Source of the DNA: Eutypella sp. D-1
Taxonomy: Eukaryota > Ascomycota > Sordariomycetes > Xylariales > Diatrypaceae
Assembly (NCBI GenBank): GCA_023313575.1
Contig: JAJTTP010000015.1
Coordinates: 992,001 to 1,056,000 of the forward strand
Length of the DNA stretch: 64,000 nt
Reading direction: 5' to 3'
In this document: piece by piece, positions 26,401-37,365 of the stretch
Position numbering within the stretch: the stretch's first letter is position 1
Layout of the letters: every line of letters begins with the position of its first letter
Position numbers and translations under genes: made by a program
Notes under the pieces: generated by a model
The model's database searches: none
Told to the model about the DNA's origin: nothing
Seen by the model: only the letters and a program-made list of their open reading frames with translations

Positions 26401-27005
26401 TTGCTGCTACGTACCTACTCCGTATCTATCCCGTCTCTCTTCTAATCGATCACCTGGATCCATGGATATACCTAAGGTATGTATGTACGTAATGTACCTA
26501 GGTATGTAGAGATAGATGATTAGTCCTAGGTAGTAGCTCCCGGTCACAATTACTACTGAGTGACAGCTCCCAAGGTTCTCTTCCAAGGTTGATTACCACG
26601 TACCTAGGCATCTACCTACCTTAATTTCATTTTCTCTCTTTTTTTCTTTCCTTTCACTTCCAATTTGCCTCTTCCATTCAGCTTACATCTTAAAGCTAGC
26701 TAGCTAGACACTTTTTAGCTCGATTCGTTTCTTCCATCGACTTCCGTCGCCGCCGCCGCGTGCCCGCCGTCGCAGAACCGTCCCAGATCGAAAGAAATAA
26801 TAATTAATTTAATAGTGAACCCAAAAAAAAGTTCTGTGCACGCACCTCATTCCTAAAGGGCTTACAACAAGGCTTCCCTCCTCCTCCTCCTCTTCCTTAC
26901 TCGATACAAGCAGCTTAGCTATTCCTCATTTCTTGCTTCCGTCGCCATTGGCTCTCGAGGTTCCTGAGGAAGATATTTCCTGTTCATCTTACGACAGTCC
27001 ATATA
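23490..27005. other. Gene-free spacer, C2H2 factor to CBM48 gene
   Basis: About 3.5 kb. The first 700 bp is very T-rich on the + strand (23640-24180), which fits a long 3' UTR. The rest has TAGGTA/TACCTA motif clusters (25990-26560), a 28-bp palindrome (26020-26047), and a pyrimidine-rich leader before the CBM48 gene (26630-26960). No coding region can be supported. Confidence 0.6.
26020..26047. repeat. Perfect 28-bp palindrome centred on GGTACC
   Basis: CTACCTACCTAGGT joins directly to its own reverse complement with no spacer (centre between 26033 and 26034). It is the longest example in the window of a recurring AGGTACCT/TACCTA motif. Confidence 0.85.
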
Positions 27006-30000
27006 ATGGGGAGTTTCGTTTTTAAGTGGTGAGTACCGAGTAAGCTCCTCCATGGAGTGTCTTTTTCTGTTGCTATGAAGGGCTGTTGTTGCCTATGATG
27101 AGAGGTTATCGATCGCATGTGCCTTCGGCGCACGGGCTTGGAACATCGCAATATTGGAATATACTCGACGTTTCAGCTTCGTTCCCTCAATAAAAGTCCG
27201 TTGCGCAATCATAGTAGTTGTGGTTGTGGTTGTAGTTGTAGTTTGCACACATACCCTCTTCTTATGCCATCGTCTATGCCATCACCCCCCCCCCCCTCGG
27301 GGCCTCCCACGTCTCCCTACGTTTCCCACGACGGGGTCATTCATCACTATTATTCAGATCGAGTGCTTATACTGATATCAACCGCTTATCTCATCTTCCA
27401 GGGCGCATCCCGCCTCCGACGTCTACGTGACCGGCACCTTCGATGACTGGACCAAATCGGAGAAGCTGGATAAGGTCGGAGAGCATTTCGAGAAGAACGT
27501 GCAGCTATCCGATGCATCCAAGAAAATCTACTACAAGGTTCGTCGCAGTCATATCCTCGCCGGCCCCTCCTATCCATTTCGCAATTTGCCATTCTCGCAA
27601 TTTCGCAATTTCGCATTTTCTTCTTGTCACCCCCCACCCATACCGCATGCACCGCCGCGAAGAAGTTCGCGATCCCGTCGTCATTCGTAATCATCGTCGT
27701 CAGTGCGACGGAAGCATCGGAAGTTGTGATCCCCCAAAGCCAGCGCCAGCGTCAACGCCGATACATCCGTAACCCGAATCAGCCCCGTGCGTAGTCACAT
27801 CGCGTGTAAATTCGATATGATGAGCGACGAAATCATCGGGCCGGAGGTTTCGGTGGGGAGGAGGGGACCGTGGTCGTCGATAAGCCCCTCGGAGGCTCGG
27901 AGGCACGGACGTCATCAATCGATACTTATTTTATACCGGGGCTTCCTCGCTCGAGACATCCCACTTGCGTGAGAGAGCGCGTCGGGATATCTTAAGTTTT
28001 TCGGCGTCTTTCTACCGTCCGTTTCGGGCGGGAGAAATTGGACACCCCAAGTTTCTTGGTCTTTTTACCCTACGATGACATGATGATGACTCCTCTCGTA
28101 TCCTCGCACTTCGCACTTGCCTGAAAAAGGACGACGACTTTCTGCGTGAAGAGGAGCAAAGGGGGTGGGGGTGGAATGAAATAAGAAGGGGGAAAAAATC
28201 AATAACCACAATCGCCAAGCAAGCTGTCTGTCTAGGAGGGAATTTGCGGCTATTCCCAACTTTGGAAGCTTCCGTCGATCGGGAAGGTCGGTACCGCTAC
28301 GATGCACGACCAATGGCCTGGACCCGCCCCGGTTCCCTCTTCACGTGGAAAGCAAAATCAAACAGACCTAGTTTGTCTGTAGGTGTAGTCAGGTGAACAC
28401 TGCTAGTTAGGCTACACACCTAACAGCTCTGGATATTCAATGCCAACTCGGCCGACATATTAGCAGCATCTTTGTCACATTCTCGGGCGCTGGGGACGAA
28501 GTGTTGCGAATCGCAGGTTGCAAGTTGCAATTTCTAAGTTGCAAGTGCAACAATGGCTTCGGCAACAACGAGCAAGTTCAAATTCAAGTGCGAGTTAATG
28601 CAGGTTACGACCGAAGGAGCTGCCGGAGTAACCGGGGGGGCATTTCCACCCCCCCTACCTCTACCCCAAACCAAAGTCTTACTACTTCGTGCCTGGCAGC
28701 TGGGCGGCGTGGGTATTTTGTCGTGTTGTGGAGCCGTATGACCGTACAAAACAACCCTGTCCCAGGTGAACTTTCCCGCCGGGAGCCTTGACAGGCAATT
28801 GAAAGGCAATTCTAAGTTAGCTCCGAAGGCTCCTTGCATCTTTTGTCCCAAGCTTGCTTGCTTGAGTCTAGCTTAACCTCAGCCAACCACAACCCCCCCC
28901 TCTCTCTCTCTCGCTATCATTGACGAGATTCTCCCTCCCACTTTTACCAGCCATCCGGCTTACTTCACACCGTCACTCACGATCACCTAATTTCCCCCCA
29001 ATCCTCTACCCATTGGGCCTTGATACCTGGCAATTGAAAAGTCTTGTTGCTTTTATTCACGTCACTTACCTCTTTGGACTAACCTGAGTTATCACTGTCT
29101 AGTTCGTTGTGGACGGGAACTGGGTAACCGACCATACTGCTCCTAAAGAGATCGACGAAAGCGGCAACGAGAATAACGTTCTGAAACCCGAACAAATCAT
29201 GACCGAGCCTACTCCCGCCGCCGCTTTGCTGAGCTCCGCTGCTCCCGATTCCACTACTGCCGCATTGGCCGCTGAGGTTCCCTTAGAGAAGAAGGACAAG
29301 CCCTCCGATGCCGCTGTAGAAGACAAGAAGGAAGAGACGGAAGATCTTCCAGGAACTTTCCCTGAAACACCTGCCGCCGATGTGGGCATCAACCCCTTGC
29401 CGGCTGCTGCTGGCGCCGTGAACCCAGTCACGCTTGCTCCGGGCGAAAAGATTCCCGACGGGTTGGCCGCCGCAAGCACTACCGACAATGTGAAGCTGGA
29501 CGCTGATTCGTATGAGAAGAGCGACACGATTCCAGGTATTACATACAAGCCGCTCCTTCCGTCCTGCAGAGCTAACATTATACAGGGGGTGTTCCTTTCA
29601 CCGCCGAGCACACCGTCCCCGAAGTGGTCAAGGAGAGCCAGGAGAAGGCGCACGTCGACCCCGAAGCCAGCGGCGTCCCCGAAGAAGTGGAGGAGAAGGC
29701 TGCCGTCGAGGAGGAGCTTCTTAAGAAGGTCAAGGAGGCGCCCACGACATCTGAAGGCACCGCCGGCGAGGGCACCGACAAGACCGAGAAGGACGTAACC
29801 CTCAACGAGGCCGCCGCGGCCACCGCCGCTGCCGCCACGGCTGCGGCTACCGCAGCTACCGGTGCCGCCGTCAACGCTGCTGTCGCTGCCAAGGATGCCG
29901 TTACTGGCAAGGCTTCTGATGCGGCCACGGCTGCGCAGACGACCGCCACCGAGGCGGCAACCAACCTGCCTGACCCCGTTAAGGACAAACTGCCGGAGTC

Positions 30001-30502
30001 CGTGCAGGCTGCTGTTGGAGGAACCGAGAAGGAGCAAACTCGCGAGGAGGTGTCTCCGGAGGTCCCTTCGGAGGTGAAGGAGTCGATCACCGCGTCAGGG
30101 AAGGAACCCGAGGCGGCGGCCAACACGGAAGCTGTCGTCGAGAAGAAGGCTGTCGAGTCGGAGCTGCTGAAGGAGGTGAAGCCAACCGAGGTAGCAGGCG
30201 AGTCTTCCAAGGCCGCCGAGACCAAGACCGACGTTCCTGTGACCGAGGCCAAGGTAGCGGAGGCTGTGGCGGAGGTCAAGACCGAGACGGCTACCAGTGA
30301 ACCCAAGGCGGACGCGGCCAGCGCGGAAGCAGCCCAGACTAACGGATCTTCGGCTGTGGCGGACCCGACAACGCCGGCGAAACCAGCAGAGGCGACGGCG
30401 CCGACTACCACCAACGACAAGCCATCCGAGGTCCCCGCCAAGAAGAAGAACAGGCTGAGCACCCTCTTCAACAAGCTGAAGCCCAAGTCGTCGAAGAAGT
30501 AG
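27006..30502 (+). CDS. CBM48 / AMPK-beta-like glycogen-binding domain protein
   Basis: Exons: 27006-27028, 27402-27537, 29103-29535, 29586-30502; 502 residues. The N-terminal 90 residues form a CBM48/E-set module: MGSFVFKW|AHPASDVYVTGTFDDWTKSEKL, then KIYYK|FVVDGNWVTDHTAPKE and NNVLKPE. This is the glycogen/starch-binding fold of AMPK beta subunits and of yeast Crp1/Mdg1. No kinase-interacting C-terminal domain follows, so it resembles Crp1/Mdg1 rather than AMPK beta. The remaining 400 residues are Ala/Glu/Lys/Thr-rich low complexity and probably disordered. The tail is basic (KKKNRLSTLFNKLKPKSSKK). Intron 1 is 373 nt and intron 2 is 1565 nt with a GTTCGT donor, both far longer than other introns here. 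The phase-0 junction YYK|FVVDGNW matches the family without a gap, so no exon is missing inside. Function beyond carbohydrate binding is unknown. Confidence 0.85.
27538..29102 (+). other. 1.57 kb intron of the CBM48 gene
   Basis: Begins GTTCGT and ends ACTGTCTAG, with GGACTAACC 25 nt before the acceptor. It is about twenty times longer than the median intron of the window. It contains a 62-codon open frame (28553-28741, +) whose ATG sits in a good context (CAACAATGG), a G-run of seven near 28636, and no transposon signature I can see. It could hold an alternative promoter, an ncRNA or a small gene. Confidence 0.7.
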
Positions 30503-32536
30503 AAGTTCTCTCGGGACACCCCCCTGTTGGGACGGGCTCTCTGTCACCAATGATCTTGTTTATCATCACGCCTCTCTACGAACCCGGCTTACTTTTTTCC
30601 TTGTTCTTTCCATTTTTTGACGATAACCTGCTTCCGAGTTTTTTTCTTTTCCCATGATTCCCCCGTTCCGCATATACCACTTTCCAGGAATGACGATGGT
30701 GTGGTGTGGTGGCCAGTGGTAGTTCAAATGGTGGTGGGTGGGTGGGTGGGTGGTGGTCAAAGGTGGAGGAGGGCTCAACTTGCGAACGTGCGATCGGTTT
30801 TCTCTAATTTTATCCGTGTCTTCTTTTCTTCTTCTTCTTTCTTTCCCGTCTCTTCTTACTCTTACCTTTTGTTTTTCTTTCCAAGGCATCTACTGTATGA
30901 TAAACAAACAAAATACCCTGTTTTCAACAGTTCCATCCAGCAGAAATAACCCGTCGAAAACGGAAGAGAGAAGAAAAAAATCCCCGCGAATTACAGAGAG
31001 AGCAGAGAAGAGAAAAAAAGAAAGAGAACAAGAAAAGGAAAAAAAGGAAAAGGAATGGGAAAGAAAGTAATACTACCAAAGAAATGAGAATGAAGAAATA
31101 GAAAGTCTCCCCCCCAACGTAGTGGAGTAGCAGCAATAGTAGTAGTAGTAGAAAGAAGCAGGAGGTAAGGAAGTCAGAGAGTTAAAAGTCTAAGTTTCTG
31201 CTGTCTGCTCTTTTACATAAGTGCCTTCGAAACAATCCTTTTTATATTATATGGAATACGCCTACGTTTGCTAGATGATGCAACGAGCGGTGTGGTATGG
31301 TATGGTATGGTATGGCACACCAACCCTCTGCTCTATATAACTACTAACTATCTACGAAGTACATGAGTATGAATGTAGTAGGTGACTCGAGCGAGCGCAG
31401 TGGTGTCTATGAGGTTGGTGCGTTGCCCTCTGGGCGGGTTGGAGAGCTGGGGCGATCTTTACAAAGTACATATGATAGGCTAGAGAGGTAGTCACGAACA
31501 AATAGTTAGTGACAGAGCGATGATAGGGACTCCAGTCAGTACCTCTTTTACCTGCTCTCTGCGTCTACATACCTATTCTCATGTGTTGTCGTGTGGACGG
31601 CGATACCTGGGCAGGTAGCTACCTAGCATTAAAAGGAGTACCGGAGTGGCTGGTGTGAGGTCTATTGTGGCTTAACATATTGCTTACATAATTACAAGCT
31701 AAATCGCATGACATTACATAATACAGTACCAAAGATGAGGCCGACGGTCCGAACTTGACTAGAACGTTACGCATTGGAACATAACTTACCTGGTACTACT
31801 AGACAAGCTCCGTCCCGAGTTTTGCCCCGCGGAAGGAAGAGTGACTTATTAGATGGGAAGGGACAAGTACTCTCCCTAACCTTAGGCAAGGAGGGTACTG
31901 CGACAAGTACCTTGAGAGTTCAAAACTCATACCTGACTCTACCTACCTACTATCGAATGATATAACTTCCACTTAGAGGGTGGGCAGGAGCAAGTGACTC
32001 TCCCTACGTACCATGCTTATTTGGGAAGACGGTAGGCAGACCAAATCCCTTTCCCAGCTTTACATACTTCCAAAGTCCCCTGCCCAATCATACCTCTCTA
32101 CCTGCATAGGTACATGTTTGTACCTTAGGAGGTTAGCACTCAATCATCATCAAACTCCTACTTCGGCACCCCTCTCGCCCTTCCCCCTTCTCTTATTCAT
32201 CTTTCTCCCTTCTAATAACTACCAAGTCCCTCACGTTACCGGGGAGGGCCGTCCCAATTGGACCCTTGTCACCCTCCAACATTTCCCGGGGGCCGGCGTA
32301 GATTGATAATCGTTATCTTCGTCTCAATTTGTTACGATTCGATCCTCACGCCACGCCACCATCACCACCACCATCCACCACGGCCAAGACAAAGCCGTGA
32401 CGCTCTCCTTCACTCTGTTGTCGATGCCACACTTCCTTTCTCCCGGGCTTCGTCTTCGTCCTCGTCCTCGTCTTCTGACACTCTGGTCTGACTTGATTGG
32501 GACTATCGTCACATCTTTCTAATCTGAGTGGCCATC
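30503..32536. other. Gene-free spacer, CBM48 gene to RING ligase gene
   Basis: About 2 kb: a T-rich then A/G-rich 3' UTR-like stretch (30590-31200), a (GGTAT) tract (31294-31315), TACCTA motifs, and a CT-rich leader with CAC/CGTCCT repeats before the RING gene. No coding region can be supported. Confidence 0.6.
31294..31315. repeat. (GGTAT)4 pentanucleotide tract
   Basis: Four perfect GGTAT units followed by GG. Confidence 0.9.
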
Positions 32537-34583
32537 ATGAGCTCTGGCTCATCCAACCTGGGAGGCAAATCCCTATCCACTCCGTCCACTTTCGCCTCCT
32601 CCCCTCAGTTCACCTCGACCCCGTCGCCCAGCTTCGAGTCGAGCAGCCGCCGGCCCGGTCCTTCGAGTCCCCATCCCCCAACCTCCACGCCTAGGAAGGG
32701 CCAGGCCTCCAGGAAGCAGCATCGAATTCAGCGGAAGCCGTTTAGGGGCAACCATCGCCCGGATGAGGAAGACGATATGGCCGAGATCGTGAGCATCCAA
32801 TCTCCTCCACGGCTCTCTTTCTCTTTATGTTCTCCATATTCCCTATCCGTTTCCTGACTTAGACGCTAATCTCGTCCTGAACTAGAGAGCTGTCCGGAAC
32901 GCTTCGAGTCGTCGAGGCCAGACCTCCATCACCCACCTGTTGGATTACTCGACTCCCTCCCGTCCCTACGCCGATCACGCCCAGCGCCACCGATCTACGA
33001 GACGCCACCCCACTTGGGGGCCCGGCTCCGGATATCACACTATTGATAAGGCCAGGTTCGTCCATGCCAACTACAGATTCGTCGTCTCTCCGACCGGCAC
33101 CTATTCGTCGCAGGCCGCCGATGCCGACAAACATATCGAATGGGTAGACGTCCTCCAGGTCATTGCGTCAACCGAATCCCAATCGACATCCTGTCCCATT
33201 TGCCTCTCGGAACCTGTCGCCCCTCGGATGGCAAGATGTGGCCATATCTTCTGCCTGCCATGCTTACTACGCTTCATGAATTCAACGAACGATGACGAGC
33301 CCAGCTCCAAGAAAGAGGCGCGCTGGAAGAAGTGCCCCATCTGCGAAGATGCTTTCAAGCTAGCCGAGACGAAACCTGTGCGCTTCTATGCCGGGCAAGA
33401 AAACCCCTTCCCAAGGGTGGGGGAGGACGTTGTGTTACGGTTGATGCTACGAGAATCAGGGTCTACTCTTGCTTTGCCGAAGGAAGGTGGCGCCGATGTC
33501 GCCAATCTAGGCGAGGATGTCCCCTGGCACTTCGCGGCGAATGTCCTGGATTACGCCCGCATCATAAAGGGTACGAATGAGTACTTGGCCGAACAGTTCG
33601 ACAGGGAGGTGGAAGACCTGAGACGGCAGGCACATGAGGACGAGTATCAATTCGGGGTTGAGGACGGCGATTGGATGCAGCGCGCCATCAGAGCAATCAA
33701 CACGGCTCGGGACAAGTTGAAGGATCAGAAGGGCGAGGAGGTGGCCGATTTGGGTGAGGCAAGGGCGGCGAGGGCAAAACAACCGGCGGGGCAGCAATTT
33801 CACTTCTACATGGCCCCGCCGCACCTATATCTGTCGCCTCTTGACATCCGCATCTTGAAGACCAAATTTGGCGATTTCTCCAACTTCCCCACAACTTTGT
33901 TGCCGCGTGTCGAGTACATCTCGACGGGAAACGTTGTAGACGACGCCATGAGGAGACGCGCGAAATATCTGGGCCATCTCCCCTACGGTTGTGTTGTCAG
34001 TTTCCTGGAGTGCGACTGGACCGACATTGTGCCGGCAGAGATCCTCGAAACTTTCAAGCCCGATTTAGAACGTCGACGAAAAGCCCACCAGGACAAGGAA
34101 GCGCAGGAAGAACGCGAAAGGGTGCAAGCAGAACGTATGGAGGCCGCTGCCATTGGCCGTGGCACCAGGCGACACTTCGACCAGATCCACGAGGAAGAGT
34201 ACGACGCCACGCCAACTTTGAATTCAGAAGACTTCCAGCCATTGTCCTCGGTGAATGGGACGAGCCCGCCAAATCCTCGACCTGGGTTCGAGCAGTTAGC
34301 CGCCATGTCGACAAGCCCTTCAGCACCGCGAACCGTCTGGGGCACGGCTGCAGTCCCAGGGTCGCCGAACTTGAGACCCACCCAGGAGGAAGGGGTGAAT
34401 GACGGATGGCTCAAGGACGACGAGGTCTTCGGCCCCGCTGAGATCGCAATGCAAATGGAAGCATTAGGCATTAACGGTGCCGAGCCGGGGCCGGCAAACG
34501 GGCCAGCTCCGGCGGGTGGTAAGAAAAAGAAAAAGAAACAAAAGATCACCTTGATGAGTACAGGCGGTCACCGCGGGAGCTGA
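32537..34583 (+). CDS. RING-finger E3 ubiquitin ligase, RNF10/Mag2 type
   Basis: Exons 32537-32788 and 32886-34583 (GTGAGC donor, ACTAG acceptor, phase 0); 649 residues. After a Ser/Pro-rich N-terminus come RPYADHAQRH, KARFVHANYRFVV and a C3HC4 RING with CPICLSEPVAPRMARCGHIF, CLPCLLRF and KKCPICEDAF (about residues 165-225). The region after the RING (FHFYMAPPHLYLSPLDIRIL, LPRVEYISTGNVVDDAMRRR, YLGHLPYGCVVSFLECDW) is the extended conserved part that marks RNF10/Mag2. Yeast Mag2 and human RNF10 ubiquitinate proteins of stalled 40S ribosomes (uS3 and uS5), so a cytosolic ribosome quality-control role is inferred. The C-terminus ends in a lysine-rich stretch. The start is the ATG in the context ATCATGAGC. 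Confidence 0.9.
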
Positions 34584-35699
34584 GGGACCAGGTTGAGATA
34601 TGAGGCTACGGGCATGGACGACGGCATGAACGAACATTGGGGGTGGCAATGTCGGTGTAGGATCGACTCGGAGAAATTTTTCAACGGCAGTGCCGCGCAG
34701 ATGCGACATAACTCAAGAAAAGGAGATACAGATTTCATTCGAAGGGATATATAACAGGGAGCTCTCTTGTCGGGAAAACCTAAGAAAGGGGAGGTGTGGG
34801 ATGGCATGTATAGCATTGGCATTGGCATTTAGAGAGACGACGCGTAACTGTTCTGATCTGTTCTTGAAAGCTACTTCTTTTTTTTTTTCCCCTGCTTCCA
34901 TTTTTTCCCTTGTGGAGTTTCACGCGGCAGCCGGTCATTTCGATGGGGATTTTTCCTTCATTTAGCGCACTTGCTCGGTTGTTTAAATACACACACACAT
35001 ATAACCCAGAGAAGAGAATATAGCATCATTATCGAATGAATATTCGGCGCTTAGGCAGTCAGTTATTGCTGATTTCATGAACCCCCCCCCCCTGGCTCAT
35101 TTTATGGTAGCCGGGACTAGATAATAAGCTCCCGTCCCGGCTGGCGCACGCTGGACGGCGATAAGGAGCCGGGTGGATGGGCTGGGCTAGGCTGTCTTGT
35201 GTAAAGCGGATAAGCGAATGGGGAGGAGGACCTTAGTAGGCTGGCTGGCTGTTATATTACGTCGCCGGCTTAGGCTTTTTGGTATTTTGCCACATTATTC
35301 GAAGTGTCTACTCGGTCTTTCTTTCACTGTTATCACCCGTCATCGCCGGCCGCCACTAGGCAGTATAGTACGGTACGGCTGGGGTTGGAGCTCCAAGTTG
35401 CTAGGTTTTGGTTATTTATGAGATCCTATATGCTGTGCTTTGATCTAATATAGTCTGGCAACCCTGTTTTTGGCCTTTTGATTTAAGAGTGTTGGTTCTT
35501 TCATTGGGGCTGACGGGAAGGTTCAGGAGTGCTTGTACGGATACAACTACGCATATAGTATATGACCCCACTTGTGGTGGAGGTGACCAGATACATCGAC
35601 GGTTTTACGTCAAGAGCCTTTAACTAGAGGTAGTACTTTATTGCATTCTATTTTATCTTTTAACTCGATTCCGATTTCAGTTGCCGTTTAGTCTATACA
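34584..35699. other. Gene-free spacer, RING ligase to DHODH-like gene
   Basis: About 1.1 kb with a poly(C) run (35082-35092) and no coding region I can support. Confidence 0.6.
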
Positions 35700-36878
35700 A
35701 TGACCGGCGAATTGCCCCCTCCCCTCCTTTTCTCTCCCCCGGTGCTTAACTCGGCAAGCCCCTGGGCAACGACGTTCGAGGATCTCCAAGCCCTTTTCAC
35801 GTGTCCCCACACGGGGGCCGTGACAACCCGGACATGTCTGCTCGAGGGGTTCCCCCACGATCCCTCGGTACACCAGTACACGTTCTTTGACCCGCACACG
35901 CACGGTGCCACGGCGGCCGCCAGCATCCCCTCTTCTTCTTCTTCTTCTTCTCCGATCCCGTCTCTCCCGGAAAATCACAGCGCGAGCCTGAATACGCTCG
36001 GCTACAGCCCCATACCGCTGGACGAGTACCTGTCGCACATACGCGCGATCTTGCTGAGCGACACGGCGGCGACGGCGGCGGCGACGCGGCGGAAACCCTT
36101 CGTCGTCTCCGTCACGGGCACGCCCGCCGAGGCCGCCGAGTGCTACCGCCGCATCGCGCGATGCGGGGCGGCGATCGAGCGCGTACGGGGCGCCTCTGGC
36201 CCCGCTTCCGCTTCCGCTTGGGCTCCGAACACTAACACCGACCCCGCCCCCGCTCTCGCTATGGAGCTCAACCTCAGCTGTCCCAATATCCCAGGCAAGC
36301 CGCCTCCCGCGTACGACGGGGCCGCCCTCGCGCCGTACCTCGTCGCGGTACGCGATGCCGCCGAGGAGGAGCTTGCAGGCGAAGCCGCCGCCGGCGCCGC
36401 CGGCCCCGTGCGGCGCCTGCCGTGGGGCGTCAAGACCCCGCCCTATACGCACGCGGCGCAGTTCGAGACCCTGGTCACCGCCCTGAGGGCTGCCGCGGCC
36501 GTCGATGGCGGGCCCTGCCCCGTAAGCTTCCTGACGGCTACTAATACGCTCGGCTCGTGCCTCGTCCTGGAGGACGATGATCGTGATGATGGTGGAGCCG
36601 GACGTCCGAAGCTCGGTGATGACGGCATAGGCGGCATGGCGGGCGTCCCGCTCCACCCACTCGCCCTCGGCAACGTGAGGACCCTCCGCCGCCTTCTCGA
36701 CGCGCATCCCGCGACGCGCCACGTGGTTGTCGTCGGCGTCGGCGGCGTCGATGGCCCCGCCGCCTACCGCCGCATGCGGGGGGTGGGCGCCGCGTTCGTC
36801 GGCGTTGGGACCGCGCTCGGTAGGAAAGGGGTTGATGTTTTTAGGGAGATCGGCGAGGGCCTGGGAGGCGTACATTAG
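35700..36878 (+). CDS. Class 1A dihydroorotate dehydrogenase-like flavoenzyme
   Basis: Single-exon, GC-rich gene, 392 residues. It follows the cytosolic, fumarate-type DHODH barrel (yeast Ura1, Lactococcus PyrDA): SPPVLNSASPWATT, SLNTLGYSPIPLDEYL, KPFVVSVTG, ELNLSCPNIPGKP with the class 1 catalytic-base cysteine, WGVKTPPY, TATNTLGS, LALGNVRTL, VVVGVGGVDG and FVGVGTALGRKGVDVF (FMN phosphate loop). Two things are odd. The usual flavin/orotate lysine near the N-terminus (the TK position in PyrDA) appears to be arginine (TTRTCLLEGF). And a Ser-rich insertion (eight Ser from a TCT repeat, about 35930-35951) interrupts the region before SLNTLGY. It may therefore be a divergent paralogue instead of the main pyrimidine enzyme; most filamentous fungi also have a mitochondrial class 2 DHODH, which is not in this window. 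No N-terminal targeting signal is seen. Confidence 0.85.
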   Translation: MTGELPPPLLFSPPVLNSASPWATTFEDLQALFTCPHTGAVTTRTCLLEGFPHDPSVHQYTFFDPHTHGATAAASIPSSSSSSSPIPSLPENHSASLNTLGYSPIPLDEYLSHIRAILLSDTAATAAATRRKPFVVSVTGTPAEAAECYRRIARCGAAIERVRGASGPASASAWAPNTNTDPAPALAMELNLSCPNIPGKPPPAYDGAALAPYLVAVRDAAEEELAGEAAAGAAGPVRRLPWGVKTPPYTHAAQFETLVTALRAAAAVDGGPCPVSFLTATNTLGSCLVLEDDDRDDGGAGRPKLGDDGIGGMAGVPLHPLALGNVRTLRRLLDAHPATRHVVVVGVGGVDGPAAYRRMRGVGAAFVGVGTALGRKGVDVFREIGEGLGGVH

Positions 36879-37365
36879 AGAGCCCTGGGTTGCCTTTTCT
36901 TTAATGCATTTGGTTAGGGGTGTATTTTGATCAACGTAGTGCTATTTCACCTTGGTTTCAACGGCGACAAATCATCAAAGCTGGTTTAATTCTTTTATAT
37001 GTAGAGTGACCATTTACCTTGGTGGATACACGATACTTACCACTCAATTCAAAATTTAGCTTTCCAATCTAATCACTTGGTAATGGTAGACAATAGCGAT
37101 TCCACTTGAAAGAGAAAGGGTGGGTTAAATCTGGCTGCTGCTGGGTCGGGGTTGATTCAGAGATCGTCGCACCTACCGACGAATAACCGGTGGTGTATTC
37201 TGTCTACATACTCTCTGAATACCAAACTTTCTCCAATTCAAACTTCCTCGGATATTTTGGCATGAATCCGAGCATCTCTGTCGCAGACCCTCTTCTATGT
37301 AGAAGTGATTCTACCTACCTGTTTATAGTCCGATCACCGCAAAGACAAGATCAACAGCAGCAAAA
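36879..37365. other. Spacer, DHODH-like gene to Hv1 gene
   Basis: About 490 bp of 3' UTR and promoter sequence; nothing distinctive seen. Confidence 0.5.

Noticed and set aside
29099..30519. Two antisense frames of about 312 codons opposite the CBM48 gene tail
   Set aside because: They reflect the Ala/Glu/Lys-rich sense repeats and have Leu/Ser/Gly low complexity with no domain.
35688..36875. 395-codon open frame antisense to the DHODH-like gene
   Set aside because: It mirrors a GC-rich coding sequence whose third-position bias removes stops on the other strand. The + strand has clear enzyme motifs; the antisense product has none.
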